This document shows, one piece after another, positions 48,897 to 62,204 of a stretch of DNA of 64,000 bases (position 1 is the stretch's first letter; the number at the start of each line of letters is the position of its first letter). Source of the DNA: Blastobasis lacticolella (taxonomy: Eukaryota; Arthropoda; Insecta; Lepidoptera; Blastobasidae). The position numbers and the translations under genes are program-made. The stretch is taken from positions 10,544,122-10,608,121 of the forward strand of contig LR990044.1 in NCBI GenBank assembly GCA_905147135.1, in the 5' to 3' direction. The notes under the pieces are model-generated. The model had not been told where the DNA came from and made no database searches. It saw only the letters and a program-made list of their open reading frames with translations.

Positions 48897-49018
48897 TGAA
48901 CATAGTGATCGATAGATATTAAAGTTTCCTATCGATTGGCATAAGTTTTATGAGTAGCCGCAAAGTCGATATTTTTTCAAAAAGGCGGAAATTAGGTGGT
49001 GACCGAAATGTACTATGC
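48897..49018 (-). repeat. Right arm of the inverted repeat flanking the RTE remnant
   Basis: Reverse complement of 45665-45783. It starts within a few bases of where recognisable RTE sequence ends. Arm-to-arm distance is 3.1 kb. Confidence 0.8.
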
Positions 49019-49780
49019 TATTTAGATATTACGGCCGTTCATGATGGATTATGATGATGATGGCATTTATATATCTCTGGGTTTTGTCGCTTTATTCAGA
49101 ACTTTTATATTTATTATTTATTTATTTATAACACTTTATTGTACATTAAAGGAAATCGTAAAAAAGGCCTATAACTAAGGTTATAACTAGTTAAAAATAT
49201 AATTCTTCTTGTTATGTCAAAAGCACAAAGTTATATATTATGTTTCTTAATGCGGACCTATTTTTCAACATTTTCCCTCCTATTTTACGGAGGTTTTGTG
49301 TAATTTGGTCATAAGAAGTTTAAGTGTATTTTCTCGTTAGTCGTTCCACCGTCCACCAAACAATAGGGCTTCACCTTCCACCATTACGTTTTATTACAGC
49401 CAAGCTACAGGGGTTTGCTTTTTGATGAAGGTATAATAGAAGATATTGACTTAATAAAAAGAAAACACCGTCCCCTAACGAGCATTCAGCTATCCTGAAA
49501 GGGGCTGAAGTACCTAGATAATTGGAATTTATTAAAACGTAAATATGTAATTAACTTATGCTAAGGGTTAAAGGTTTCTGAGAGAAAATGGCAAGCCCTG
49601 GTGGTAGGTGATTACATGGCCACCTTATACGGGTAAGGTCATCATCAATAATCATCATCATCATACACTCGTAACATAATATGATCGTAGTACTCACTTG
49701 ATAATCTTCCACATTAGTGGAGGATTATCCATATCCATGGATATCCATTAGTGTCATAATCTTTACGCTTTGTGATCACA

Positions 49781-50044
49781 TTTTTTTTTTTTTTTTTAAT
49801 ATTCGTGGACAAATTCACACAGCGCCATCTAGCCCCAAACTAAGCAAAGCTTGTACTATGGGTGCTAGATAACGGATATACTACTTAAATACTTTTTTAA
49901 ATACATACTTACTATACATAGAACACCCAGACCCGTAACAGAAATTAAAATTCATCATTATAATTTCTGCGCGGCCGGGAATCGAACCCGGGACCTCTTG
50001 CGTGGCAGACCGGCATGTTGACCATTGAACCACTCACGTCGTCA
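49781..50044 (-). mobile_element. SINE (GCGCCATCTAG family), full length with poly(A) tail
   Basis: In minus-strand sense the head reads GTGGTTCAATGGTCAACATG, then GTCCCGGGTTCGATTCCCGG (B box). The body ends with GATGGCGCTGTGTGAATTTG and a 17-nt A tract (49781-49797 as T). It is the best-preserved copy here and probably the youngest. Confidence 0.8.
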
Positions 50045-53000
50045 ATTAACAGTCCACTGTTGAAATTGAGCCTTCTCAACATAAGTGGAGGGCATAAATT
50101 AGACACACGTCAAATGGACTGGATTGGTATTTGTTCACCACCAGGCTGTTTGCCAATTTAGTGATATAAAAAAAACATGTTACGCCTTGTTGATCACAGT
50201 GTTGAAAATACAATATACTGCTGCCATTTTCTGTACTGCGGAGCCTGATCTGCCTCTTCGATTATACTTGCTATGTAATGTATTTACAGACATTAGGCAG
50301 CGTAAGAAGCGCAAATTGAAGGATAGCGTAAATAATTTGCAAAATCACAGTAGGAGCCATACCAACTACTCTTCGTAGTGACAATACACACATCTGCTTC
50401 TGAATTTATGGTTCCTGAACCCTAAGTGCATAAATCATAGACGTAATGGTTGTTTCATCAAAACTTTCCATCAGGTTGTTTGTCTGCTCATATGTCGCAA
50501 AGTTGATTAAAAAATATCCGCGAAATTACGGAACATGCCTATTGTACGTAATATTTAATATGGTTTACATACAGAAACAGGCAATCGGGTCACCTGATGG
50601 ATAGCTGCCTATAGACATTAGCAATACTGCCCACCTCTAAAACCTCAGGAAAAGGTAGGTAAATACTAAAGGAACGGTTCCCCAAATTCCTACACAATGG
50701 AGCACCGGAGACCTTACTCTGCGACAGGTATTCTTTGGCTGCAGAATCCTATAAGAAGATAGTCCCTAATCAGGCAGCTTCAATTCGTTTCTTAAAATTA
50801 TTAGGATTAGCGCGAGAAGCTGACCTATACCTCACAAGTAATGATGACGATGCTGATAACAGAATGATGATGATGACATTGTGGTATCTAACCGTACGGG
50901 CCTACCACGATGACCCTCTGATGGGTCGATGAGTAATTTTCAATTTACTCGTAAACAGACCAACTAACTCTTGCCTAAAATGCTTATTTCTGTGAAACAT
51001 TGGCAGAATATGAATGGAAGCGTTGAAAGGGGAAGATCGAGACGTACATATCATGATAAAATCTTGTAAATACGGTAAATGTACGGTTGGTATCGAGTCG
51101 ATATCGGCCTATACACATGTTAATAAATACAATAACGTTTGTTTTACACAGCAGTTTTTACTGCTACAGAACTCGTCGAAGACAAATTCGCTTCGGCCAA
51201 TAAAACGAAAATGGCAGCCCCCGATCAAACACGAATCATTGCCACCAATAACATTACAAAAATACGGCGCACATAAAAAGCGAGACTCGAAAGTTATTGA
51301 TATCGCGGCGGAATCAATTTCAAAAACTGTACCATAAAACACTAAGCGAAGAAATTAATTCGATTGGCAAAGCAATTACGTGTAGTCACGATGGTTGGTG
51401 ATTCACTGCGTTCATTACCGCATAAATCATACCAGGAGACGTGTGAATTTACATAGCGCCTACAAGAACGCCGATGAACATGCAAATTGATAAAGACTAA
51501 ATTTAGTCGCAACCTCGATTGGGAATTGATCGCGTCGTGGGGCGGTTTTTCATCCGTTTCCATGTACCGTATGATTATCATTTCAAAATTCAAGAGCACG
51601 TATAGTCAAACAAAGAAAGGTGAAGAGAAGAGAACTTCTTGAAACAAAAGCTAAGATCACAAACGCTTAATCGAAATAAAAAAGACTGGGTTCAAGGAGG
51701 ACATCTTGCGGTCTCAAGAACTTTGAAGACAAGTCAATTTGGCTAATGTTCCCTGAAGAGGTACGTGGGTGCACCTGAAAGTCCGCTGAACTACTGTCCT
51801 CCTCCATTCGCCCCGTCAGTAGTAAAATTTAAATATGTTCTCAAATGAAAATTATGTTTCATTAGTAGCTTTTATCGCGCGGTATAGTACCTACTAATCA
51901 AGCAAGACCATTCCGAATACCTCAAAGAGGATGGGGTTATCTTGTTGCGTTTATTAGATCCTATGACCACCTTCCGACTCAATCGTCAGACCAGCACCAA
52001 GATACAATATTAATTCAATGTTATTCAAGTTACATTGGTATGCCTACCAAATTTTAACTCAATTGAAAGCCAGGAAGTGGGTCGAATTAGGCTTTTAAGA
52101 TTCCAGGACATCCTACAAGTGAAGTTGAATAATTAATAAAAAAACAGATATTTTATAATACTCTAGTACTAGGTAATTATTACAAATGTGCCGTGTGTAG
52201 TGGAATAAGAAAACAGTAGTCATGTACCTAATGACTATAATAGTCACCTAAATGTACCAACTGTATTATCCTTAACACAATTCCACAAAAAATCCGTGTG
52301 TTGTATTGCAGCCTACTTATTCTGCGTACCCGCACGAAGTCGCTGAAAGCTTCTACATTGTAAATAACAACAAGCATTCGCGATTAAGCCAGTAAATAAT
52401 CGGCAACTACACGGGGAAGTAGCGGAAAGCCGGTGCCGTCAGCGTTACAAGTAAAGAGCGGAATTGCAAAAGTGCTATCTAAATGAAAACATTCGCTTAC
52501 GTAAACAGTTTCAGTTCAAAGGGTGCATACAAATGCATGATTGCAGATTGCCTTTCTATGCAAAGTTTGGATCCCGCGTTCACCAGTCTAGTAGGTGATA
52601 TTGGAACAAGCGCATCCCCCTCGCATTACACAATCTCCATCGAATCTCTTGAAAGCGTTGTCTTGTTTTTCGCGAAATGAGATGAGAGTATATGAAGCGA
52701 TGTATACGTTGCGTTATGTAGCTATCTACGTGTATACGACATCGCGATGCCGCGGTAAACAAATAAATAAATGCTCTAACAAAGCTTGGGGAATGCGGAA
52801 GTTTGTTCCTCCATCTATCTATCTATTTAGCCGCATTACTCTCTCCACGTCTACATATCACGATTGCCTATTGGTGTTGTTTTACAATATATGTCCAAAA
52901 ATACATAAATTGGCAATGTACATTATACGAATAAATTTTCTTAGATTAGTAGATTTCAAACCCTTCTCTTAGACCCAGCGCTTTGTGACGGAACAGCGCG

Positions 53001-53538
53001 GCAAGGTATTTTTGGGGACGAATAAGAACTTCAATGTATGACAATAACTTTAAACTTGACATCAAGTTCACGTTATCGTCATACTTTTACAGATGTCGAC
53101 TGTAAATAATGCACATCGACTAGTTCGGCTGCGCAGCCGGTGTCCGCTCTACTACATTCTAGACTGGCAATTCTTTTTTCTGTTGTGTTCATAAACAAAA
53201 AAATCCTTATCGTACCGTCAGTGAGCGTCCGAATCTAATGAATAACCTCGTGTTTGCTCGCATACACACAATATCAGTCGGGCGCGACGTAACCGGCAAA
53301 ACCGAAGCCACGCCACTGTTACTGGTAGCAATAAATCGCGCACACTGTTTCAACAATAATTGCGTCCATAAAGTTCACGGATGACACGAGGGTAGTAATA
53401 AAATTCTGTCACAGCACAGCTCGGGCCGCCCAACGCTGCATAAACCTTGACGCACGTCTGCCCATAGCAATGTTAGCGGCGGATTTGTGCAATGTTGCAC
53501 TTTATGGTTACTGCCAGCAATCTCGTTAAAACTTAAAA

Positions 53539-53579
53539 ATGGCGCCCGCTGAAATTGCTAAACAAGAAGCTTTCGCAAA
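53539..53579 (+). other. Possible short first coding exon
   Basis: TTAAAAATGG gives a good start context. The 13 codons (MAPAEIAKQEAFA) run into a strong donor, AAA|GTGAGTAT. It lies in a GC-richer, non-repetitive island (about 53040-53660). No partner exon was found in the rest of the window, so a real gene would need a long intron. Speculative. Confidence 0.15.
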
Positions 53580-54589
53580 GTGAGTATAAGGACCGCTTCG
53601 CGACGGTGTTCGCACCTAAATGCGCAGGTTGCCGTTTCGGTCCCGAAAAGCGTCGTTAGTAACGGTAATCTAGGTGTTCTGAGTTTTTAATGAACAGGCG
53701 TTAGTTTGGATTACATTGTTATTCTTACCTTTCTAAATAGACTTTATTACAAACGCTGTTTTTCTCTGAGAAATATTTTTCTGGTATTCTGCTTCTGCGC
53801 TGTCTCAACGAGCGACAGAGGATTTTGGCCTTTAAAGCCAAAAGTACCTATTTAATGGAATTTGATTAAATTTTACAGTGTTGCAGCTTAGGGATAGGTA
53901 GCATTATCCTAGAATAACTTACATTATCCTGAAATTGAATACATAGTCCCTATAGGAGCAAAAGCTAGTCATTTCTATAATCTACTAGCTTACTAACTGC
54001 CGATTTTGCCCTATTAGACGAATAACGTTTAATCGGGCGAAAATGAATAAATGAGCTATTTCCAAGATCAACGTTATCTCTAAGTAGATATAGGTATGTA
54101 CCTACCTATACCATATTTCATCAAAATCAGTAACGACGTAAAGCCGTTAAAACGTACCTAACGGATGTACAGACGGAATTACTTACGCATTTTTGGTATA
54201 AATGTGTGTAATGCGTGGTGACTAGTCGTTTGACGAATGTCAGTAACGATTAAAACGCCTGCACTATCATAATAAGCAATAACAAATAACAATTAATTTC
54301 GCTAAAACCTTTGATTAATTGCATGAATCGAACACTAAAATTGCAAGTCAATCTTGTACTCTTAATAATAGAGCACATACAGTAATTTACCTTTATTTAT
54401 TATTGTTAGACATTATTACCTACTTGACCTACGCCTGCGAGTTTTGTAGGAGCAAAAAATTTACATTGATTCATATTTCTATCTCGGTGGCTTCGAGATA
54501 ATCATAATGCGGTTAATTAGAGGCTGAATGATCTATTCAGAATATTGTGACAACTTCTTTATTTGAAGGAGGTTTAATTATAACTGAAC

Positions 54590-54775
54590 AAGTTTTCCGC
54601 CCGCGGCTTCACCTGCGTAGACTACACGTTATAAATATCAAGTAGCCTATGTCCATCCGCAGGTGCTAAGTTATCTCCTTACCGAATTTCAGCAGGAGCA
54701 GTGGTTTAGCCGTGAAATCGTACCAGATGCTTTACTTTCGCATTTATAATATAAGTAGAGAGTAGGTATAGATAG
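54590..54775 (-). mobile_element. Second LINE-type 3' repeat fragment
   Basis: CGCGGCTTCACCTGCGTAGA, GTGGTTTAGCCGTGAAATCG and ACTTTCGCATTTATAATATA are widespread insect LINE 3' words. A similar but oppositely oriented piece is at about 13015-13220 (ATGCGAAAGTTTGT, GATCTTGATGAAATTTGGCA). Confidence 0.5.
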
Positions 54776-55036
54776 TAGGGATTTACTGTTGCTATGGTTG
54801 TTGGTATTAACATATAAATTATATGTCATTCTGGAACATAAATGTGTGAGTTAAACAAAATGTGAGTTTAACAAAATCTGTTCCCCGAATCTTAGTTGGA
54901 ACAAAGGTGTTCGTTTTGTATTAAATATTATATAATGTATTAACAATGTTTCCTCTCGCCTCCACCTTGTAAATACAAGCTTTCCACTGGTTGGCCATTC
55001 TTCATAAATATTTTTTACTACATACTAGGCAGGCAT

Positions 55037-55280
55037 TTGACAACCTGAGTGGTTCAATGGTCAACATGCGTCTGCCACGCAAGAGGCTGAAATTGAAATG
55101 ATGAATTTTAATTTCTGTTACGGGTCTGAGTGTTTTTTGTACTTATAATAAGTATGTACAAAAAAAAGTATATAAGTAGTACTTATATCAGTTATCTAGC
55201 ACCCATAGTACAAGCTTTGCTTAGTATGGGGCTAGATGGCGCTGTGTGAATTTGTCCACAAATATTTATTTGTTTATTTA
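55037..55280 (+). mobile_element. SINE (GCGCCATCTAG family) lacking the B-box arm
   Basis: The head GAGTGGTTCAATGGTCAACA and the whole body are present. The roughly 23 nt holding the T-arm/B box after GCAAGAGG are missing, and the text continues directly as CTGAAATTG. The tail is ATTTATTTGTTTATTTATT. Confidence 0.8.
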
Positions 55281-55349
55281 TTGAACCGCTATTTCGCCTG
55301 CTTGGAATGACGACGCGGCCGAAGGTGGACCAAGTCTGTCCAGAAACCA

Positions 55350-55525
55350 GAAACATCACTACATATTAGTTTGTTACAGTCTGTTTTGTTTGTTTGTTTG
55401 CGATGAACTCAAAAACTACTGAACGAATTTTCATGCGGTTTCCACTAATAGACAGAGTGGTTCACGAGGAAAGCTTAGGTGTATATTTTGTTTTGTTAAG
55501 GTGCTACCCGTGCTAAGCCGGGTTA
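55350..55525 (+). mobile_element. LINE-type 3' repeat fragment
   Basis: CTCAAAAACTACTGAACGAA, TTTTCATGCGGTTTCCACTA and GCTACCCGTGCTAAGCCGGG. Follows 70 nt after the SINE at 55037-55280. Confidence 0.6.
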
Positions 55526-56018
55526 ACTAAATACAATTATAGCACAATTGAATAATTGGCAACCAAGGTACATAACAAAACAAAGCGCATCCTCATCTTC
55601 CTCCGATTTACGCGACGCTGTCATCCCAAGCGCCCACCTCAAAAGCCATATTACCCGTCGCTTTATTAAAATCCTCATTCGCCACCAATTTACAAACATT
55701 TTTGTTTCATTCCCCAAGGGCTTTTTGTTCCATTTACTCGGCTAGCCTAGGCGGAATATAGGTCCTAGCCTATTGTTGTCAGGTTGCATTGTGATATTCA
55801 GACTAGCGACAGTCAACGAGCTATTTTCTCATTCGCCATTATGCGCTGTTATTATTCCTATTGTTGGAGACACATACATATTGTCTTATTAACGCTCTAA
55901 TGCATCAGTAGTGTTGAATAGAGACGTGTTGTTGCAGTATGGATGTAACAAAGGATCAGACGCGTAATGCCGTCGATATGATAAGGCATTGTCTGGTAGT
56001 GAAATTGAGCGTATGATG

Positions 56019-56112
56019 CTGTCCTAATTGGAAATAGTGGTGCGATTTTGCAGTCGGGCGACGTCTGTCGTACGACCATAGTCGCATGACCGTTGCCAAT
56101 TAGGAACACGCC
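56019..56112. mobile_element. Hairpin MITE, copy 2
   Basis: Arms 56021-56048 and 56080-56106 are inverted repeats of TCCTAATTGG..A..GT..TGCGA. The loop contains CGTACGACCATAGTCGCA. It matches 806-905. Confidence 0.65.
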
Positions 56113-59100
56113 TAAGGCTAGACTAGGCGGTTGCTAGACAGGCTTGCTCCGTCTTTAGCCGCATCGTCACCTTGCTAGATTTTTATATAAAAATAAAATG
56201 AAATAATGAAAAATATTTTTATAGGAAGCTTTCATAGCGTGTTATATATAATCGATCAATCAGAGTATTTGTCAAGACTAATCAAACGAGCCCAAACACG
56301 ATGGATTAATCATGTGTTCAGGAGTTCCTATGGCCACCTTCCGTGACCATCACCAGATCAGGTCGATGGTATTACGATGCTATCGAGCTGATGTTTTGAC
56401 ATTGCATTGTCACCGAACTAAAGTACACAAAATAAGTATGTATGTAAAATTCCAGCTCGATCTGAAACTGGGAAATGGGTCAAAAGCTTTGCAAGATTTT
56501 ATTACGTAAAGACATGGAAAAATATATTTATCGGTTGAGACACACTAACTAATCGATGTGATGAAAATCTGATGATGCACGACTTTCAAACTCTGTATAA
56601 TCAATATCAACAGCCCATAATATCATACTGCGGGTTGTGTTAGTCTTGTTGAATTTCCGCGCTTGGCAGGCGTATTGGATTGGTGTTGAAATTACATAGG
56701 GACAACAGAAACTGCAGCAGCTCATTATTTAGTCAACTGAGATTTTAGCTGGTCCCTACATTTGACCGGCGAGTTACAAAATGTTGTTAGTACGAAACTT
56801 CTTTAAACTGATTTTAGATAACATATGTAACATAACCAACGCGTACCTTCTGGAGCCAATTTACCTAATTTCCTCTCAGAAGTTTTATGAGATGGAAGAC
56901 TGTTCTTCAGGAGCCAATAAAACAGATACGGTCTTATGAAGGAATGTGGTCGCTCATTGCAATGCACAAAATGCAATGGAGAGAACTATGCTATACTTCA
57001 TTAGCGAGCGAGTTGAATGTAAAATACATACATTGTACTTAGGCACATACTTACCTACTTACTCCATCATAGGAAGAACGAGGTAATGGAAATACATGAT
57101 TATGCTCATTTAAGTAAAAAAAAACGATTTATATATCTATTAATATCACTCTAAACAATACGAGAACAGCCATTTCTGAAACATTGTTACAATAATAACA
57201 TTTAAGAAAAGGCAGAACTCCATCTCTTCAGTCTCAAAGCCCAACTTTTCGTTTGATTTTCGAACGGCGAAGAAAGAAGTCGGATCCGTTTTTAGGTTAT
57301 TATTTCAAAGGGCGCTTCCCTGCCGGTGGGGCGCCCCAGATGCCATCCTTCATTAATCTTATTCCCGGTGCGCGGAACTCCAAGAATCTTAATTTGAAGT
57401 TTCGACGCTCCTCTTTATCAGAACTATGCGAAAAGAATGTCCCGAAGAGGTATTCATTAAAACGAGATAACGGGGGCGAGCCCCAATTCTTGCTTGTTTC
57501 CGAATTCTTGAGGGCTCCGTGTGCGCTTTATGGATATCAGTTGCCGGAAAATAGGCTTTGCTGTAGTGTGTATAGGGTTTAGGCAAATTTTAGCTGGATC
57601 GCTAAAACTGATATTATTTACACTTTATTTCATTTTATTTTACTAGATTGCAAAGTCTACAACCTGCATGAGACCGGCGTAAAATAATGTATATTGTCTT
57701 TTAGTGTGTTGGTCCGTATTTCTTTCAGAATTAACTATCCTAAAGAGCTATTATAGCGCTCGAAATATGGAGGTAAAAACAATACTAACCGTGGTAATAA
57801 ACCCGATAACATGTGCGACGAAAGTATCTTAAAGAGGTCTTGTAAATATACGACTTGGGCTTGGAAAAGAGAATCCGCAAATTGCCATGAAAAAACTCTT
57901 AGCCAAAAGTACCAAGCAACTAAATGCCAAAGTCGGATCAGTGTGGGATCAAACTCACTAAGCCTTAGTGGGGATAAAATATATCTGCCACGGAATTTTG
58001 CAGCCCATCTGTAGTTTGCAACACCGACGACGTAGTCCGAAGGTATGAAGACAGTATTGAGGGCGTAACTTCGACACAGACAAACCCAAGCGTCTTAATG
58101 AAGTTCTAAAGTTCCGTCCTAGGCGCACAGCTTAATCAACCCTTCGCAGATGTCAATAAGTTCCAATATCGTCTGCAGCACATTAGGTGATGTTGAATGC
58201 TGCGGTCAGCATTGTGGTTACATTGGTCTCGCTGTATACTGTTGGTGCCTTTAGAAACCTATAGAACGTTAGTGCTTTGAGTCTCTGTCGTAAAGCTTAG
58301 TCGCTGTAACTAAATATAGGTGTAGTATTAAAGGAGTAGGTACCCTAGTGAAGGGTAAAGATGCTGTTATACACATATACATGCCTTTGAACAAGTTAGG
58401 CTGTGGGATCACTTCAAACTGTGAGAAAAGACGGCTTTTCGTACCATATGGGAACAGCTTCATGTTTATAGCCTAACAGCTTTATGGCTGTCTAGGAAAA
58501 CGTTTTTGAAATACGTACTAAGCTTCTTCTGTATGTTTCAATGGATTCAAACATGACCCAAACATAATATTATAGTAGATGTCATGAAATGAGTGAGTCA
58601 TTTTATCTATCAGCTATACGAACTACTGATGAAGATTTATTTAACAAAAATTATGATAACAATGATACATAGCCGTATAACGAATATACCAGATAATATT
58701 CCCGTTGTACATTGATGTTTTTATTTGACTTGAATACTTACTTATAGGTACTCAAGTAGACGACGAGTATATCGCTCTTCAAACGAAGTCGGGGGTAGCT
58801 TTCCTTATCAACGATCACTCATTTTATTACAAGCTCCGTATGGTTATTACGCCTAAGCCCGGCATTATTATAGGGCGATATCGTTAAAATTTTATTATTA
58901 CCCACTTATAGTAATGCGATATTTATGATGTAGGCGGAAAGCCCTGAGGTTTATTGTTTCATGGTCGAGGAAGGACAATGAATAAACTGAGCAATTTATG
59001 CCAGCTGTAAAGTTAACGGCGACCGTAAACTGGTACGGGGCAACAATCGCACAAATCTTGGCGTCCTGTCTCTAATTGTTACCATTGGTATGCCATCGGG

Positions 59101-59259
59101 TGCCCAAAGGCTTAGCGAAAGTACGAAGTTGATCGTGAGGTCGTTGGCGAATACCTAACGATCGCGAAGAAGAGGCTTCTTCGGCACATGTTAGGACTTC
59201 TATTCTTGTTCGATTCGGTAAGACTTATTGTAGTGGAAATTATTGTAACGTGAGATACC

Positions 59260-59781
59260 TTGCAAATTTTATCAAACTTACAAAATTTTAAAGCTTTTGT
59301 CACCATCTGTACCTATAAGCAACTGTCAGCCCGAGGTACAACTAAACTAGAACGTCTTCCACGCACATCAGGGCACAACAAAGGCAACTTTTCGTCCAGC
59401 TCAGTAAAGAAAACAAGCAGACAGCCCTTCTGCTGGACAGCGTTAACTGTCGCTCATAACATCTCCAACTCATACTTCAGGTTTCATGTAACAAACATAC
59501 TGAAGCGATGTCACCGCAAACATGTCCAAGTCCGTCCGACTACCCTAATCACGCTCCACCGAGCCAAACTATCACACCCACTTAGCCGCATAGGTATCGA
59601 GCAGGAAATTGCCAAAGTTTATTATTCAAGCGTGCTGACCAAAATCCTATCGGGTCAATGTCAGCACCATCCATCATGGCTGCCTGTAAAAACCGGCCGT
59701 ATGGACCGAAACTCATACATCACTCTGCTCGGCGCTCGTCAGCTTTATGGACTGCCAGCTGAAATAGGAGATGCTTCGTAA
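59260..59781 (+). other. Unassigned 173-codon open frame
   Basis: The longest open frame outside the repeats and genes. It has no ATG until about residue 145, so it could only be an internal or terminal exon. The peptide is basic (FHVTNILKRCHRKHVQVRP, then SRIGIEQEIAKVYYSSVLTK). I recognise no domain. Codon use is only mildly biased. It could be a chance frame or a transposon relic. Confidence 0.2.
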
Positions 59782-62204
59782 TAGACTGCTTTTACGGAGT
59801 ATTAAATGAGGAATACTTAATACGTATTTTATTTACTTTGGTACCTACCGCAAGTGCATGCTTGCCTTGGAAGGCGCACGCAATGCATTTATTTGAAGAG
59901 TTTTTTGTATGCGGCGCTTTTGTGGGAAATTATAGTCTACCTGATTAATTATACAATGGTAATAACACAATTTGCTGCTCCTGCAGTAATATATTTATTA
60001 CAAGCTCATGTAACTAAGCAACTACTTATTTTACCGACTTATGGACTTAATAAACTTAGCTTTTGAAGAATAGTTACGTACCTAGGTCATTATTGCCTAT
60101 AATGTACCTCCTATAAGGTGCCTCTATATTCCACACTTACCTATATCCACAGAGAGAACAAAAGTTTAGCGCTTCTGTGCTATAAGTACTTTATTCATTT
60201 ATTAAGGTCATCTTAACTTATCATATTTTAGGTTCCGATATAGTTGACATAAGCATTTCACAGAAATCTGTACCCGTCAGATACAAGATTTTATGACAAT
60301 GTAATTTCATATGCATTAATAATTCATTTCGGCACGGACACAGGCTGACACATAATCTCTTCGTAACATTATCTGACGAATAACAATCTTCGGTTCCCTA
60401 ATCTCTTTTTGTTTACACCAGCATGTCAGACAAAGGCTCACTGCCTATTTCATCCCTTGTGCCGGCGATCACAAACGCAAACTTGCCTGTCAGCGGGCCG
60501 AGGCACAGACGGGGATTAACCGGCTAATTCCTTGACTGATGCTTGCCGCCCCGCGCGAGCCTGTCGTGCGGGGTCATAACTCGCCACTCTGTAGGTACCA
60601 CAAGGTGCCGCTTGGACGATGTTGCTTCGTTGTATCACTTGGTACTTTTTGTTTTGCGACGCATTTTTATTTAAGCGCATTAATGAGTCTTGCTGTACCG
60701 ATGGTTTGCCTCAATCAGGGAGAGGGGTCCATATCGTACCAAACCATTAGCAGTGTTGTTTGGTACAGCTTAATTTTCATGTACTCGCACGTGGCTTACG
60801 TTGCCAATCTTCACTCAGATCCTCGCACATTGCGGACAAAATAATAACCTTAAATATACCTAGGAAAAAAAAACAATTTACCAATTTTACACAACCGAAC
60901 TCGCGACATTTGCAATCGGCAGCTTGCGAAATACATTTACGGCAAACCACACAGCCGGTACAGTCGCCCCGTGACGGAGTCAACAAAGCGGCGCATTGTA
61001 AGCATACTACCAGCTGGGTTTTATTATTTATTTCGCGTCTACCGAGCGAGGCAGGCGGGGCTTCGAGGCGCAAGGCATGAGGCGCGAGGCGCGAAGCGTC
61101 AGTGCTGGAACCCGGTTAATATTTCACGGTCGCCGACGCTAAGTCGACGCAGATTTATGACTCGACTATTGGCGTTGTACTACAATTAACTAGCCCGCAT
61201 ACCCCGCAGACGCCTGTTCCGGCCCTAGTGGGCATGGCCACGTAATTAGGGCTCTAACCTTTAGTAATCTATAGGAACAAATTGGTCCAAACGGTGCAAG
61301 CGACGAGAAAGCTAATTTCCATATAGAGGCTGCTTGCGGTCCCGAACGGTGGGTTGGTTTAGTGCGATTAAGTTAGGTTTAGGTAAGTATCATGGAGATA
61401 TTAAGTAATTTCGTAGATATTAGTCGTTATTAAAGGAATAAAGATATACGTTACTTAAAAATGAAGTAACTACCTGTGTAAGATCATTAATCTCTCGTGC
61501 GAAGCCGGGATAATTCAGAGCGCACTTCACTTCATGTAAGTTCGTTTGATCTTGTAACAATACACTACTTCCACTATTCTAACTACCACGATAAACAGAA
61601 TACTCTACAATGTCGGCTAAAAGATTAAATTGCTATAGCAGATATAACCGTAACTTTTAAGTATAGGTACCTAAAATAAATGTCGGAAAAATCAAGAAGC
61701 ACTATTCCAAGTCATTCTCGACTTCCGACAAAAGGACGTTGATTTGATTGTACTCAAGGGAGCCATAGTTACGATCTCTGATGAAACGAAAGTATCCAAC
61801 TTCCGAGCTGAAACATTTTATTAGGACATTGGGAATCAAAGCACGATCGGAATAAGTTTGTTGGTGACTTTCTCCATGTACCTGCTAGACAATAGTAGAC
61901 ATCTATAGCTATTATAAGTAGTCTTAAAAAATTAGAAAGTTTGTGAAGTTTGTGTCTGTATTTTGAGTTAATGTTGTTTTGTAGCCTATAATTTGTGAAA
62001 TTTCTGTGTATTTTTTTATTTTAACGGGCCACCACACACACACAACGTCCAGGACATCTGCAACCTAAGAGGAAAGACTTCACACACACATTAAAGATCC
62101 TATTTTTGTAGTGTACAGTAGAATAAAGTGTTAAAGACAAAAAAATATATGAAACATCGTATACTCTAGGGGAACATCGATGGCAGCGGTTGCGGGTTGC
62201 GGGG

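Larger units (their letters stand above)
50045..55036. other. Gene-free stretch
   Basis: Pieces of the AGTCCACTGCAGGACT repeat (50190-50265) and a CR1 fragment (50570-50640) are at the left. A 107-codon ATG frame at 51014-51337 is unrecognised. 53040-53660 is a GC-richer, repeat-free island holding the possible exon at 53539. No gene I can support. Confidence 0.4.

Noticed and set aside
49950..50044. Possible tRNA gene on the minus strand
   Set aside because: It is the head of a SINE present in five copies in the window, ending in a poly(A) tail.
57253..57582. 109-codon open frame
   Set aside because: No ATG at the start, no recognised domain and no splice context. Kept only as part of a candidate regulatory island.
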